DNA from: Prolixibacteraceae bacterium
GTDB lineage: Bacteria; Bacteroidota; Bacteroidia; Bacteroidales; Prolixibacteraceae
Reading direction: 5' to 3'
Assembly (NCBI GenBank): GCA_014380255.1
Contig: JACMKG010000126.1
Location: forward strand, 1 to 11,622
Length of the DNA stretch: 11,622 nucleotides
Below are positions 1-5,890 of the stretch, piece by piece; positions within the stretch are counted from its first letter, which is position 1; each line of letters begins with the position of its first letter. Made by a program: the position numbers and the translations under genes. Under the pieces are notes generated by a model, which worked only from the letters and a program-made list of their open reading frames with translations, made no database searches and was not told the origin of the DNA.

Positions 1-570
1 AGGGACTGTGACGATGATGAACGGATACGTACCATCTTCTCCGGTCACCGTTCGAACGGGGGCTATGGTGCCCTTTCGTTAAGTTATACCGAGATTGAGA
101 ACAAAGATGCACTTATGGTAGGAGTGCGTGGTTCGTGGATCCTGGATCATTCATTTGCCATTGGACTGGGAGGCCGCGGCTTTTTCAACGACCTGGATCA
201 TCATCGGTGGATGGATGATGATTACAACGATAACCTGGCCGGCGGTTACGGGGGTATCTACTTCGAGCCAATTATTGGGCCTCGACTGCCGGTGCATATC
301 TCCTTCCCGTTTTTAGTGGGTGTGGGTGGAATGGCCCGCATTGCCAATGAAGACTATTGGCAAAACAGGCATTTGTATGATGATGAAAACGAAGATGTAT
401 TTTGGATCCTGGAGCCTTCCGTGGAACTGGAGTTTAACGTTACCCATTTCATGAGGTTTGCCGGGACCGCTGCCTATCGGTTTACCTCAGAGATTGAGAT
501 GGAGAATACCGATCCCGATGTGATGGAAGGGTTCAGCGTAGGATTGATCATGAAGTTTGGAAAGTTCTAA
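1..570 (+). CDS. outer-membrane beta-barrel protein, C-terminal part (5' end outside window)
   Basis: The frame is open from base 1 and ends with TAA at 568-570, giving 189 visible residues. The ATG at 115 is internal, because the same frame reads on upstream with similar composition (Arg-Thr-Ile-Phe-Ser-Gly-His-Arg-Ser-Asn-Gly-Gly-Tyr-Gly). The protein alternates polar and aromatic/hydrophobic residues in short strands (VGVRGSW, FAIGLGGRGFF, ISFPFLVGVGG, RFAGTAAYRF, FSVGLIMKFGKF). These are separated by acidic, Asn/Asp-rich loops such as DDDYNDN and DDENED. It ends in Phe, as outer-membrane barrel proteins usually do. This pattern fits a small integral beta-barrel of Bacteroidota. The specific family and cargo cannot be told. 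The signal peptide would lie outside the window. Barrel assignment is fairly safe; function is unknown. Confidence 0.75.
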   Translation, partial: RDCDDDERIRTIFSGHRSNGGYGALSLSYTEIENKDALMVGVRGSWILDHSFAIGLGGRGFFNDLDHHRWMDDDYNDNLAGGYGGIYFEPIIGPRLPVHISFPFLVGVGGMARIANEDYWQNRHLYDDENEDVFWILEPSVELEFNVTHFMRFAGTAAYRFTSEIEMENTDPDVMEGFSVGLIMKFGKF

Positions 571-577
571 GTAAGAA

Positions 578-615
578 GATTGCGCCGATTAGGACGGATT
601 GCGCGGATTAGGACG
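578..615. repeat. 19-bp tandem direct repeat, two units
   Basis: Bases 578-596 and 597-615 are two adjacent copies of GATTGCGCcGATTAGGACG that differ at one base (c/g at the ninth position). A looser relative, GGGATTACACGGATGGCGGATT, starts near 650. Reading the unit as GATT-plus-spacer blocks gives a GGATTA/GGATTGCGC alternation, which looks like slippage-grown intergenic DNA and not an operator. Confidence 0.7.
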
Positions 616-692
616 AACGCCTGCCACAAGAGATCCTAACCTAGCCGGGCAGGGATTACACGGATGGCGGATTTATGTAAGTACATCGGTAT

Positions 693-712
693 GGCCACGA
701 TACATCGTGGCC
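693..712. repeat. dispersed palindromic repeat, copy 1
   Basis: This is a perfect 9-bp inverted repeat, GGCCACGAT / ATCGTGGCC, around a 2-nt centre (AC). It is followed by GCAGA and a purine-rich tail with AATAAGGAAGT at 742-752. An identical core recurs at 5891-5910 and a decayed core at 1204-1223. Confidence 0.8.
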
Positions 713-859
713 GCAGATAAAAGAAAAGAAAAAAAATAAGAAATAAGGAAGTAAAAGAAGGATAAGGAAACGAAAGGCAATTGGATTGCTTTTTAGAAAC
801 CTTATCCTTTTCCTTTTGCAACCTACTGTATAACAAACACAAGTTCTATAATACTGTCA

Positions 860-992
860 GTGCTACGCACCTGAAAAGCCGTGCTATCAGTCTGGTTCTA
901 TCCTAATGGCTGTGCTACGCACCTTGATAGCCGCGTTAGCGGTCATAGTATGGTAGAATGGCAAGCCAAACACCCAAAGCCGCGTTAGCGGT
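860..992. repeat. paired small hairpin boxes, two families interleaved
   Basis: GTGCTACGCACCT occurs at 860-872 and 912-924; its core GTGC-TAC-GCAC is a 4-bp stem with a 3-nt loop. AGCCGCGTTAGCGGT occurs at 929-943 and 978-992; its core CCGC-GTTA-GCGG is a 4-bp stem with a tetraloop. Copies follow words such as GATAG or AAAAGCC in similar spacing, so the segment looks like a mosaic of short dispersed repeats. No coding or operator role can be seen. Confidence 0.65.
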
Positions 993-1203
993 GATACTTA
1001 CCATGGAAGCATTTCAACTCATCAGGTTATTTATTTTGATATTCGGTTCAAAACCAAGAGGACTTAATAACAGGGAATAAACCCACCAGCTCCAACTTTA
1101 TTTACCTTATGTGGGCGATGGAGTGATTTAAATCTGAAATTGTTGATCAAGGTAAGACAACGAAACCACGGGACAAATACAATAGCATGAAGAGTGCCCG
1201 TAA

Positions 1204-1223
1204 GGCCACGATACAACATGGAC
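1204..1223. repeat. dispersed palindromic repeat, copy 2 (decayed)
   Basis: The left arm GGCCACGAT is intact, but the right arm has become CATGGAC, so pairing is partly lost. The flanks still match the family: GCCCGTAAG just upstream (compare GCCCGTAGG before copy 3), and GCAGAAAG plus AATAAGGAAGT downstream. Confidence 0.65.
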
Positions 1224-1319
1224 GCAGAAAGAAATAAGGAATAAGGAAGTGAAAAAGGGCTGAACTGTTTGAAAGCCCCTGCCCTACCCCATGCTCCTTG
1301 CATTCAAATCTGCACATTT

Positions 1320-1349
1320 CTAAATCTATTCTACTAAATCCTTCGTATA
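1320..1349 (+). promoter_or_regulatory. putative promoter of the first SnoaL-like gene, two-block element
   Basis: CTAAATCTATT (1320-1330) and TTCGTATA (1342-1349) are separated by 11 nt. The same two blocks with the same spacing stand before the second paralogue at 2189-2218; the 30-bp elements match at 24 positions and differences are confined to the spacer. Two conserved blocks at a fixed distance suggest sigma-factor or regulator contacts. The sequence does not match the usual Bacteroidota TAnnTTTG core, so an alternative sigma factor is possible. The leader to the start codon is about 70 nt. Confidence 0.5.
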
Positions 1350-1404
1350 CAAGATTCTCTGTCTAACAGGGATAATAGATTAATAATAAATTATTACCTA
1401 AAAT

Positions 1405-1411
1405 AAGGAGG
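1405..1411 (+). promoter_or_regulatory. strong Shine-Dalgarno site of the first SnoaL-like gene
   Basis: AAGGAGG stands 8 nt before the ATG at 1420 and fixes that start. Such a complete site is unusual here: the peroxiredoxin, transporter and TCA genes of the window have none. The preceding CTAAAATAA is shared with the leader of the paralogue. Confidence 0.8.
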
Positions 1412-1419
1412 AACGTATT

Positions 1420-1842
1420 ATGATTGATTTAAAAAGAATCGTAGAACAAACCATGGATGCAATCGCTCAACATGATTTTGGAAAGTTACGCAAGATGTAT
1501 CACGAGAATTATTCCTACACGGGTACTGACGGACATCGGCAAGTGGGTCCCGAATCAGGTGTAGGCATTGCGGAATTGTATACCACAGCCTTTCCTGATT
1601 TGCAATTCGAGATCATAAATATGGTAACTACAGGCAATTTTGTGGTTACGGAGTTTATTGCCAACGGGACTCACCAGGGTGACCTGATGGGCATAAAGCC
1701 TACCAACCGTAAGGTTTCAGTTCCCATATGTAACGTTGCCGAGATCCGCGAAGGGAAGATTTATGCTGAGCGTGAATACTTTGACAATGTTCATCTGATG
1801 CAGCAGCTGGGCGTAGATGTGGGTCATGAGCATCATGCATAA
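1420..1842 (+). CDS. SnoaL-like ester cyclase family protein (NTF2 fold), paralogue 1
   Basis: The 140-residue product fits a single NTF2-like/SnoaL domain. Family signatures seen are the N-terminal helix with a D/H pair (HDF, 18-20), AFPDL at 57-61, GTHQG at 83-87, GIKPT at 91-95, EGKIYAE at 111-117, YFDN at 120-123 and QQLGV at 128-132. Asp122 sits in the conserved Y-F-D position that in polyketide cyclases is linked to acid/base catalysis; that equivalence is my inference. There is no signal peptide or membrane segment, so it should be cytosolic. The substrate is unknown: most members in non-Streptomyces genomes have no tested function, and there is no polyketide gene nearby. The next gene is a 51% identical paralogue of the same length, with its own leader. 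The C-terminus ends in a His-rich tail (GHEHHA). Confidence 0.85.
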   Translation: MIDLKRIVEQTMDAIAQHDFGKLRKMYHENYSYTGTDGHRQVGPESGVGIAELYTTAFPDLQFEIINMVTTGNFVVTEFIANGTHQGDLMGIKPTNRKVSVPICNVAEIREGKIYAEREYFDNVHLMQQLGVDVGHEHHA

Positions 1843-1846
1843 AGGG

Positions 1847-1900
1847 CAGTGATCAGTGATCAGTATTTAGTGATCCCTCAGTCCTTCAGTCTTCAGTTCT
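1847..1900. repeat. 7-nt-period degenerate tandem repeat
   Basis: From five bases past the stop codon, the sequence reads as heptamers CAGTGAT, CAGTGAT, CAGTATT, TAGTGAT, then CCCTCAG and a run of CAGTCCTT, CAGTCTT, CAGTTCT. The first units match, in reverse orientation, the heptamers at 8922-8942 between the two isocitrate dehydrogenase genes. Confidence 0.7.
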
Positions 1901-2094
1901 CCAGGGCTGTTTTGTAAATCTAGGCAATGTACTGAAAAATAGTTGGTGATTTTTAGAAAATATTTGTTATATAACAGATGCTTTAGGCCAACAATAGTAT
2001 TACTGGTATGCTGTATGGCTAAGAAAACTCATTTTTTCTGTAGTAAAACACATGAATTTAAATGGTGCTTTTTTGTGTTTTTTCATAAACATAA

Positions 2095-2126
2095 AAAGTT
2101 TGATGAAACCGGTTTCATCAAACTTT
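2095..2126. terminator. 32-bp perfect palindrome, possible terminator or operator
   Basis: Bases 2095-2110 (AAAGTTTGATGAAACC) and 2111-2126 are exact reverse complements with no loop. Folded as RNA the centre would open to a CCGG loop on a 14-bp stem. It lies 253 nt past the first SnoaL-like gene and 63 nt before the promoter-like element of the second, so it could separate the two transcripts. No clear T-run follows on the + strand (CTTTCTG); on the minus strand T residues do follow (CTTTTTATG). A short + strand ORF across it (1943-2206) is Phe/Cys-rich and not credible. Confidence 0.45.
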
Positions 2127-2188
2127 CTGTATCATCATATTTCATTGGGTTTACAAAGCTTTTTACCAACTATTTTTCAGTAATATGC

Positions 2189-2218
2189 CTAAATCTATTT
2201 CTCTGAATAGTTCGTATA
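2189..2218 (+). promoter_or_regulatory. putative promoter of the second SnoaL-like gene, two-block element
   Basis: CTAAATCTATT (2189-2199) and TTCGTATA (2211-2218) are separated by 11 nt. This is the same arrangement as at 1320-1349. The leader to the start codon is about 54 nt. Confidence 0.5.
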
Positions 2219-2257
2219 ACACTATCAGTAACAGTAAAATATAATATTCACTAAAAT

Positions 2258-2264
2258 AAAGGAG
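2258..2264 (+). promoter_or_regulatory. strong Shine-Dalgarno site of the second SnoaL-like gene
   Basis: AAAGGAG lies 8 nt before the ATG at 2273 within CTAAAATAAAGGAGTAAC, nearly the same context as before the first paralogue. Confidence 0.8.
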
Positions 2265-2272
2265 TAACTACT

Positions 2273-2695
2273 ATGAATGATCAAAGACAGCTAGTTGAGC
2301 AGTTCATGGAAGCGATCGCCAACCATGATTACCCAAAGATACGGGAGATGCTCCATGATGAATATACCTACGAAAGCAGCGACGGGCAGCGCATGGAAGG
2401 CCCCGAAGCAGGCATTGCCAGGTATGAGATGCTGACCAGCGCCTTTCCTGATTTGCATATGGATATCAGGAATATGTTCGTTGATGGCAATACGATAGTG
2501 TCAGAGTTCATCAACCATGGTACCCACCAGGGAGAGATGAATGGCATCGAGCCGACCTACCATCCCATTGCACTGCCATCGTGTAATATCATTGAAATCA
2601 GGGATGGCAAGATATATGCCGATCGTGATTACTACGACAATGCCCTAATGATGCATCAGCTGGGTGTTGTGCTGGGACGCGAACAGACCGTTTGA
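2273..2695 (+). CDS. SnoaL-like ester cyclase family protein (NTF2 fold), paralogue 2
   Basis: The product has 140 residues, the same length as the upstream paralogue, and aligns to it end to end without gaps with 71 identical positions (51%). It keeps AFPDL (57-61), GTHQG (83-87), the G-I-x-P-T turn (91-95), DGKIYAD (111-117), YYDN (120-123) and HQLGV (128-132), so the fold and the candidate acidic residue Asp122 are retained. Differences cluster at 34-50 and 96-103, parts that line the cavity in NTF2-like folds; this hints at a different ligand but is inference. It is cytosolic, with no signal peptide. The separate leader with promoter-like blocks and a strong Shine-Dalgarno site argues that it is transcribed on its own but regulated like its sister. 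Duplication is old, given the divergence. Substrate unknown. Confidence 0.85.
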   Translation: MNDQRQLVEQFMEAIANHDYPKIREMLHDEYTYESSDGQRMEGPEAGIARYEMLTSAFPDLHMDIRNMFVDGNTIVSEFINHGTHQGEMNGIEPTYHPIALPSCNIIEIRDGKIYADRDYYDNALMMHQLGVVLGREQTV

Positions 2696-2743
2696 TGTCA
2701 GCATCCGCATAAAAGAACTGAACCTGAGTTCGAGCTAAGAAAA

Positions 2744-2775
2744 TTTGAAGGACTGATGGATTGAAGGACTGATCT
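2744..2775. repeat. 8-nt-period tandem repeat, four units
   Basis: The units read TTTGAAGG, ACTGATGG, ATTGAAGG, ACTGATCT. Alternate units resemble each other most (TTGAAGGACTGAT occurs twice, 16 nt apart). It lies in the 386-nt space between the second SnoaL-like gene and the convergent peroxiredoxin gene. Confidence 0.6.
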
Positions 2776-2877
2776 ACCTTGGATGAAAGCATTGTTGTAA
2801 TCGTCCTTGCTTTCTTGATTCTTTTGTCTTAAATCGTAAGTGTTTAGATGTACTACACTATTTAATATCAGTATAGT

Positions 2878-2958
2878 AACACAGAGTCACTCAGAGTTTG
2901 ACACAGAGTCTCACAAAGTTAAACTGCTGATTATCCTGGCTCTGTGTAACTCAGTGTT
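2878..2958. repeat. imperfect long-range inverted repeat of CACAGAGT words
   Basis: AACACAGAGTCACTCAGAG (2878-2896) pairs with the reverse complement of 2940-2958 at 16 of 19 positions. A further direct copy of ACACAGAGTC lies at 2901-2910. It appears to be repeat DNA between convergent genes. A hairpin from it would have a loop of 43 nt. Confidence 0.55.
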
Positions 2959-2966
2959 ATAAAACA

Positions 2967-3013
2967 CAAAAGTAGGAACCTACCCTTAATACAAGGAATG
3001 GTTTCTACTTTTG
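2967..3013 (-). terminator. hairpin, probable terminator of the peroxiredoxin gene
   Basis: CAAAAGTAGGAACC (2967-2980) pairs with GGTTTCTACTTTTG (3000-3013), 14 bp with one G-T pair. The loop has an inner CCTT/AAGG stem. On the minus strand the stem ends in ACTTTTGTGTTTT, about 70 nt past the peroxiredoxin stop. The other strand also ends in CTACTTTTGC, so it could work both ways. Confidence 0.5.
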
Positions 3014-3081
3014 CTTTCATAAATACATGAGCTGCTGCTATTTTATAATATCTACGGAAAAGAAATCCATCGATTGAAATA

Positions 3082-3813
3082 CTAATGAGTGTTTGAAACT
3101 TTTTTAAACCACATTCTATTGCCTAGATTGTAATATTCATCCTTTATGGCCGGATTATCGGCAAGTTCTTTATCAGTATACGGGTAATGGTGAATCAACA
3201 CATCATCCCCTTCGGTCCAGTTGGCTGGAGTTAAAACACTTAACCTGTCGGAGGTTTGAAGAGCAACAACAATACGTTTTATTTCATCCATGTTGCGGCC
3301 AATGTTCATGGGATAGAAATTAATGGATCGGACCACATTATCCGGATCAATGACAAACACGCCCCGGATATCCCGGCTGGTGCTTACCGGTTCATGAATC
3401 ATCCCATAACTTTTGGAAGCAACAATCAAGTGGTCATCAATAATAGGGTAATTAATTTTCAAAGGCCCTCTGCCTTTATAATCAAGTTCTTCAAGGCTTG
3501 CTTTCCACATACGGTGTATGTCGATGCCATCGGTTGACATGATGGCAAATTTAACACCCAGTGCATCAAAGTCTTTTTGAGAATAAGCCAGTTCAAGCAG
3601 TTCGGAAGAGCAGACAGGAGTAAAGTCCTGGGGATGACTGAAGAGAATCTTCCAGTTGTTACCAAAACTTTCAGGAAATGTAATTTCACCATTGGTTGAA
3701 TTTGCAGTAAACGAAGGAGCTTTCGATCCTATCAGCGGAATCTTAACATCTTGTGAATGAGAAGCGCCCACCAATAGAAAACATACAACACAAGTCATTA
3801 ATAAATTTTTCAT
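3082..3813 (-). CDS. exported 1-Cys peroxiredoxin (AhpC/TSA superfamily, Prx6-like)
   Basis: The 243-residue product starts with a classical signal peptide (KN, then a hydrophobic core LLMTCVVCFLLVGA, likely cleavage near SHS-QD at 20-21). There is no lipobox, so a soluble periplasmic enzyme is expected. The mature part follows the Prx6 pattern: HPQDFTPVC at 60-68 is the P-x-x-x-T-x-x-C active site with peroxidatic Cys68. Arg150 lies in the usual D-x-R-G-V-F-V-I-D-P strand, and LTPANW (194-199) is the start of the Prx6 C-terminal arm. The only other cysteines (8 and 11) are in the signal peptide, so the mature protein is a true 1-Cys type needing an external reductant. It reduces hydrogen peroxide or organic peroxides. 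The ATG at 3813 gives a complete signal peptide. It is a single gene, convergent with the SnoaL-like pair. Confidence 0.88.
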   Translation of the reverse strand: MKNLLMTCVVCFLLVGASHSQDVKIPLIGSKAPSFTANSTNGEITFPESFGNNWKILFSHPQDFTPVCSSELLELAYSQKDFDALGVKFAIMSTDGIDIHRMWKASLEELDYKGRGPLKINYPIIDDHLIVASKSYGMIHEPVSTSRDIRGVFVIDPDNVVRSINFYPMNIGRNMDEIKRIVVALQTSDRLSVLTPANWTEGDDVLIHHYPYTDKELADNPAIKDEYYNLGNRMWFKKVSNTH

Positions 3814-3830
3814 AAAGGAACTTTTTTAAA

Positions 3831-3838
3831 CAAATTTA
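3831..3838 (-). promoter_or_regulatory. putative -7 promoter element of the peroxiredoxin gene
   Basis: On the minus strand TAAATTTG matches the Bacteroidota TAnnTTTG core, 17 nt before the ATG. No good TTTG is found about 19-20 nt further upstream, so only half of the promoter is supported. The leader would be about 10 nt. Confidence 0.35.
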
Positions 3839-4111
3839 TAATGAGCAGCAGTTATCTTTATTGGAGGCTGTCTACAAATGAACAACTAAGGTGTGCTGGC
3901 AGCAGCTGGATGATGTCCTTGCCATTTTTTTTGGAACAACCTCACCGTAGTCAAATTAATTAAGGACTTGGGGGTCTTAATATTTTATATACCTCTACGA
4001 CGAGAATTTATAAATGTTTAGCTAGGAATGTGAAATAATTGTATCTTTTAATTTAACAACCAACTGGAATATAACGCTTTAATATAGTTATTATCCATAG
4101 ACTATCCGCAA
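3839..4111. other. intergenic space between divergent genes, no gene seen
   Basis: This AT-rich stretch separates the peroxiredoxin gene (-) from the transporter gene (+). A short imperfect hairpin (TTAAGGAC...GTCTTAA, 3960-3980) is followed by TATTTTATAT. No ORF with a plausible start, no tRNA and no recognisable riboswitch is visible. A small RNA ending at the terminator-like hairpin at 4112-4156 is possible but unproven. Confidence 0.4.
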
Positions 4112-4156
4112 ACAGGCACCCCTTATTTAAACACAAGGACCTGCCTGTACTTTTTT
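4112..4156 (+). terminator. orphan Rho-independent terminator-like hairpin
   Basis: ACAGGCA (4112-4118) pairs with TGCCTGT (4142-4148), and an inner CCTT/AAGG stem (4121-4124 with 4135-4138) extends it. TACTTTTTT follows, with six T residues at 4151-4156. It points along the + strand, yet no + strand gene lies between 2695 and 4202. The T-run occupies about the position of the -33 box of the downstream promoter. Confidence 0.5.
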
Positions 4157-4173
4157 ATCTACCTAAATATCTT

Positions 4174-4181
4174 TACTTTTG
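4174..4181 (+). promoter_or_regulatory. putative -7 promoter element of the transporter/YkgJ gene pair
   Basis: TACTTTTG matches TAnnTTTG exactly. TTTT at 4151-4154, 19 nt upstream, is a partial match to the -33 TTTG box. Transcription would begin near 4188, giving a leader of about 14 nt before the ATG at 4202. Confidence 0.5.
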
Positions 4182-4201
4182 CGACCACTTAAAAAGGTAA
4201 A

Positions 4202-5119
4202 ATGAAGAACAAGGCATGGGTTCCCATTGGAGCGGCTATTTTGTCGATGATATTCTGGAGCTTTTCGTTTGTATGGATTAAAATCGTTTACGAAGCTTAC
4301 GGCCCCCTGACCACCATTCTGTTCAGGCTGATTATTTCCTCTGCCCTGTTGTTTGCTTTTACCTTGCTGACCAAAAAACTGCAGAAGATACAGAAGGGTG
4401 ACCTGAAACTATTTCTGCTGCTGGCCTTCTTTGAGCCTTTCCTTTATTTCATGGGAGAAAGCTACGGACTGATGTATGTATCCTCTACAGTAGCCTCTGT
4501 GATTGTGGCCACCATCCCGCTTTTTGCACCCCTGACAGCCTGGTATTTCTACAAGGAAAAGCTTAGCCTTTCAAACCTGATCGGACTTGTCATCACCTTT
4601 TTCGGGGTCAGCCTGGTAGTGCTTGATACCTCGTTCAACTTCACAGCCTCACCGCTTGGTGTATCACTTGAATTTCTGGCTGTTTTAGGCGCTATAGGCT
4701 ACTCTAGCGTCCTGAAGGGCATATCGCATCGCTACAACACATTCTCCATCATAGCTTACCAAAACGTCATTGGTGCGGTTCTTTTTCTTCCCTTCTGGCT
4801 GACATTTGAGTACAACGATTTCACACAGGTTCCTTTCAATGAGAAAGCTTTTGGAGCCATCATCAAACTGGCCATTTTTGCCTCCACCTTTGCCTTTATC
4901 CTGTTCACCTATTCAATCCGCACCATGGGGATCAACAAGTCGAATGTATTCATCAATGCCATCCCGGTGTTTGTGGCCGTATTTGCCTATTTCATTCTGG
5001 GCGACAGACTGGATTACCACCAGATGGTGGGTATAGCCATTGTAATATCAGGGCTTTTCTTAGCTCAAATAAACTGGAAACGTAAGAAGAATGGAGCCAA
5101 TCCGATATATCAAGCCTGA
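4202..5119 (+). CDS. EamA/DMT-family inner-membrane transporter
   Basis: The 305-residue product has ten predicted helices, at about 7-27, 35-57, 69-88, 93-113, 124-142, 153-173, 182-202, 217-237, 246-266 and 274-291. These form two EamA repeats (7-142 and 153-291). Each repeat ends with the family's typical segment: PLFAPLTAWYFYKEKLSL then a Gly-rich helix in the first, and PVFVAVFAYFILGDRL then a Gly-rich helix in the second. The basic tail (NWKRKK) places the C-terminus in the cytoplasm. The family exports or imports amino acids and other small metabolites; the substrate cannot be read from the sequence. The length is normal. There is only a weak AAGG before the ATG. Its last 29 nt overlap the start of the YkgJ-type gene in another frame, which points to a common mRNA and coupled translation. 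Confidence 0.9.
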   Translation: MKNKAWVPIGAAILSMIFWSFSFVWIKIVYEAYGPLTTILFRLIISSALLFAFTLLTKKLQKIQKGDLKLFLLLAFFEPFLYFMGESYGLMYVSSTVASVIVATIPLFAPLTAWYFYKEKLSLSNLIGLVITFFGVSLVVLDTSFNFTASPLGVSLEFLAVLGAIGYSSVLKGISHRYNTFSIIAYQNVIGAVLFLPFWLTFEYNDFTQVPFNEKAFGAIIKLAIFASTFAFILFTYSIRTMGINKSNVFINAIPVFVAVFAYFILGDRLDYHQMVGIAIVISGLFLAQINWKRKKNGANPIYQA

Positions 5120-5603
5120 GAAGCTTAAAGAGCTGACCGAGAGTCGTAAGCAGGAGTTTACGGCCTTTTTCAAGAAGCTGAAAGCTAAGAAGCCCAAGAA
5201 TCTGGATGACCTGTTCCATGAGCTGCACGAAGAAGCTTTTGAGCAATTCGACTGCCTCACGTGTGCCAACTGCTGCTCGGGCATCAGTCCGATGGTAACT
5301 GAAAAGGATATTGAACGGTTGGCCAAACGCATGAAGATGAAGCCTGTTGATTTTATCACCCAGTACCTGTATATTGATGAGGACAACGATTACGTGTTTC
5401 AGCAAACGCCCTGTCCTTTTCTGATGAGCGACAATTACTGCATGGTGTATGAAGACCGCCCCAAGGCCTGTAGGGAATACCCTCATACCGACCGCAAACG
5501 CATGTACCAGATCCTTAACCTGACCCACAAGAACTGCGAGGTATGCCCCGTGGTGTATTGCATCACCTCTGAGTTGATTAAAAGCCCGAAGTTGAAGGGT
5601 TAG
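5091..5603 (+). CDS. YkgJ-family zinc/iron-chelating CxxCxxCC cluster protein
   Basis: The 170-residue product carries the family motif C55-L-T-C58-A-N-C61-C62, then CPF with Cys108, NYC (117), R-P-K-A-C127-R-E-Y-P, and a C-terminal triad C149-x2-C152-x4-C157. The ten cysteines and their spacing are those of the domain annotated as a putative zinc- or iron-chelating cluster. The biochemical role of the family is not settled; an Fe-S or Zn site is inferred. The first 50 residues form a charged, probably helical Lys/Glu-rich part. There is no signal peptide, so it should be cytosolic. The ATG at 5091 lies inside the transporter gene; the next Met (68) would cut off the first cysteine motif, so the overlap of 29 nt is real. 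The last codons (Lys-Leu-Lys-Gly-stop) are already made of the repeat array that follows. Confidence 0.85.
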   Translation: MEPIRYIKPEKLKELTESRKQEFTAFFKKLKAKKPKNLDDLFHELHEEAFEQFDCLTCANCCSGISPMVTEKDIERLAKRMKMKPVDFITQYLYIDEDNDYVFQQTPCPFLMSDNYCMVYEDRPKACREYPHTDRKRMYQILNLTHKNCEVCPVVYCITSELIKSPKLKG

Positions 5604-5835
5604 AAGGGGTGGAAGGGGTGGAAAAAAGGGTTTGAAATGTTTGAAATGTTTGAAAGGGTTAGAAGGGTTTGAAAAAAGAGTTTGAAGAGTTTGAAATGTT
5701 TGAAAGGGTTGAAAGGGTTGATTGTTGTTAAGGGCAGACCCAATCAGTGGTTTTTACCCTGATTGTGGTGAGAAATGAGTTGAAAAGGTTTGAAGGGTTT
5801 GAAAAAGGGTTGGAAGGGTTTGAAATGTTGAATGA
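5590..5835. repeat. 9-nt-period TTTGAA-type tandem repeat array
   Basis: Degenerate units such as TTTGAAATG, TTTGAAAGG, GTTAGAAGG and TTTGAAGAG follow each other with a dominant 9-nt step, with some longer units carrying A-runs. The array begins within the last codons and stop of the YkgJ-type gene. It is interrupted at about 5720-5775 by a small hairpin (CAATCAG 5741-5747 with CTGATTG 5759-5765), resumes, and has a second part at about 5926-5972 after the palindromic repeat. There is no reading frame of interest. It is purine-rich on the + strand. Confidence 0.75.
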
Positions 5836-5890
5836 TCAAAGCGGATCACTAATCAATGGATCGATGCCATAGCATACATGACGCCCGTAG

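Larger units (their letters stand above)
571..1319. other. gene-free, repeat-bearing intergenic region
   Basis: I find no convincing gene here. Two short minus-strand ORFs (636-842 and 1064-1303) are Phe/Leu/Ser-rich translations of purine-rich repeat DNA, and both run through copies of the same palindromic repeat, so I discard them. The region holds a 19-bp tandem duplication, two copies of a GGCCACGAT palindrome each followed by a purine-rich tail containing AATAAGGAAGT, and two pairs of small hairpin boxes. A weak hairpin (773-793, stem with GCAAT/ATTGC, then T residues) could end transcription from the barrel gene, but it is about 200 nt past its stop and I am not confident in it. Confidence 0.6.

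Noticed and set aside
578..992. Possible CRISPR array from the several repeats in the first intergenic region
   Set aside because: Repeat units are adjacent or irregularly spaced, of different families, with no uniform spacers and no cas gene.
1064..1303. 79-residue minus-strand ORF (and the 68-residue one at 636-842)
   Set aside because: Both translate purine-rich repeat DNA and contain similar pieces only because they cross copies of the same palindromic repeat.
1943..2206. 87-residue + strand ORF between the SnoaL-like genes
   Set aside because: It is Phe/Cys/Lys-rich without a domain, has no ribosome binding site, and runs through the 32-bp palindrome and the promoter-like element of the next gene.
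3860..3935. GGCTGTCTACAAATG and the following G-rich piece as an insertion-sequence end
   Set aside because: No matching inverted end, target duplication or transposase fragment can be found nearby.
4992..5528. 178-residue minus-strand ORF opposite the transporter and YkgJ-type genes
   Set aside because: It is the antisense shadow of two well-supported genes; the product matches no family I know.
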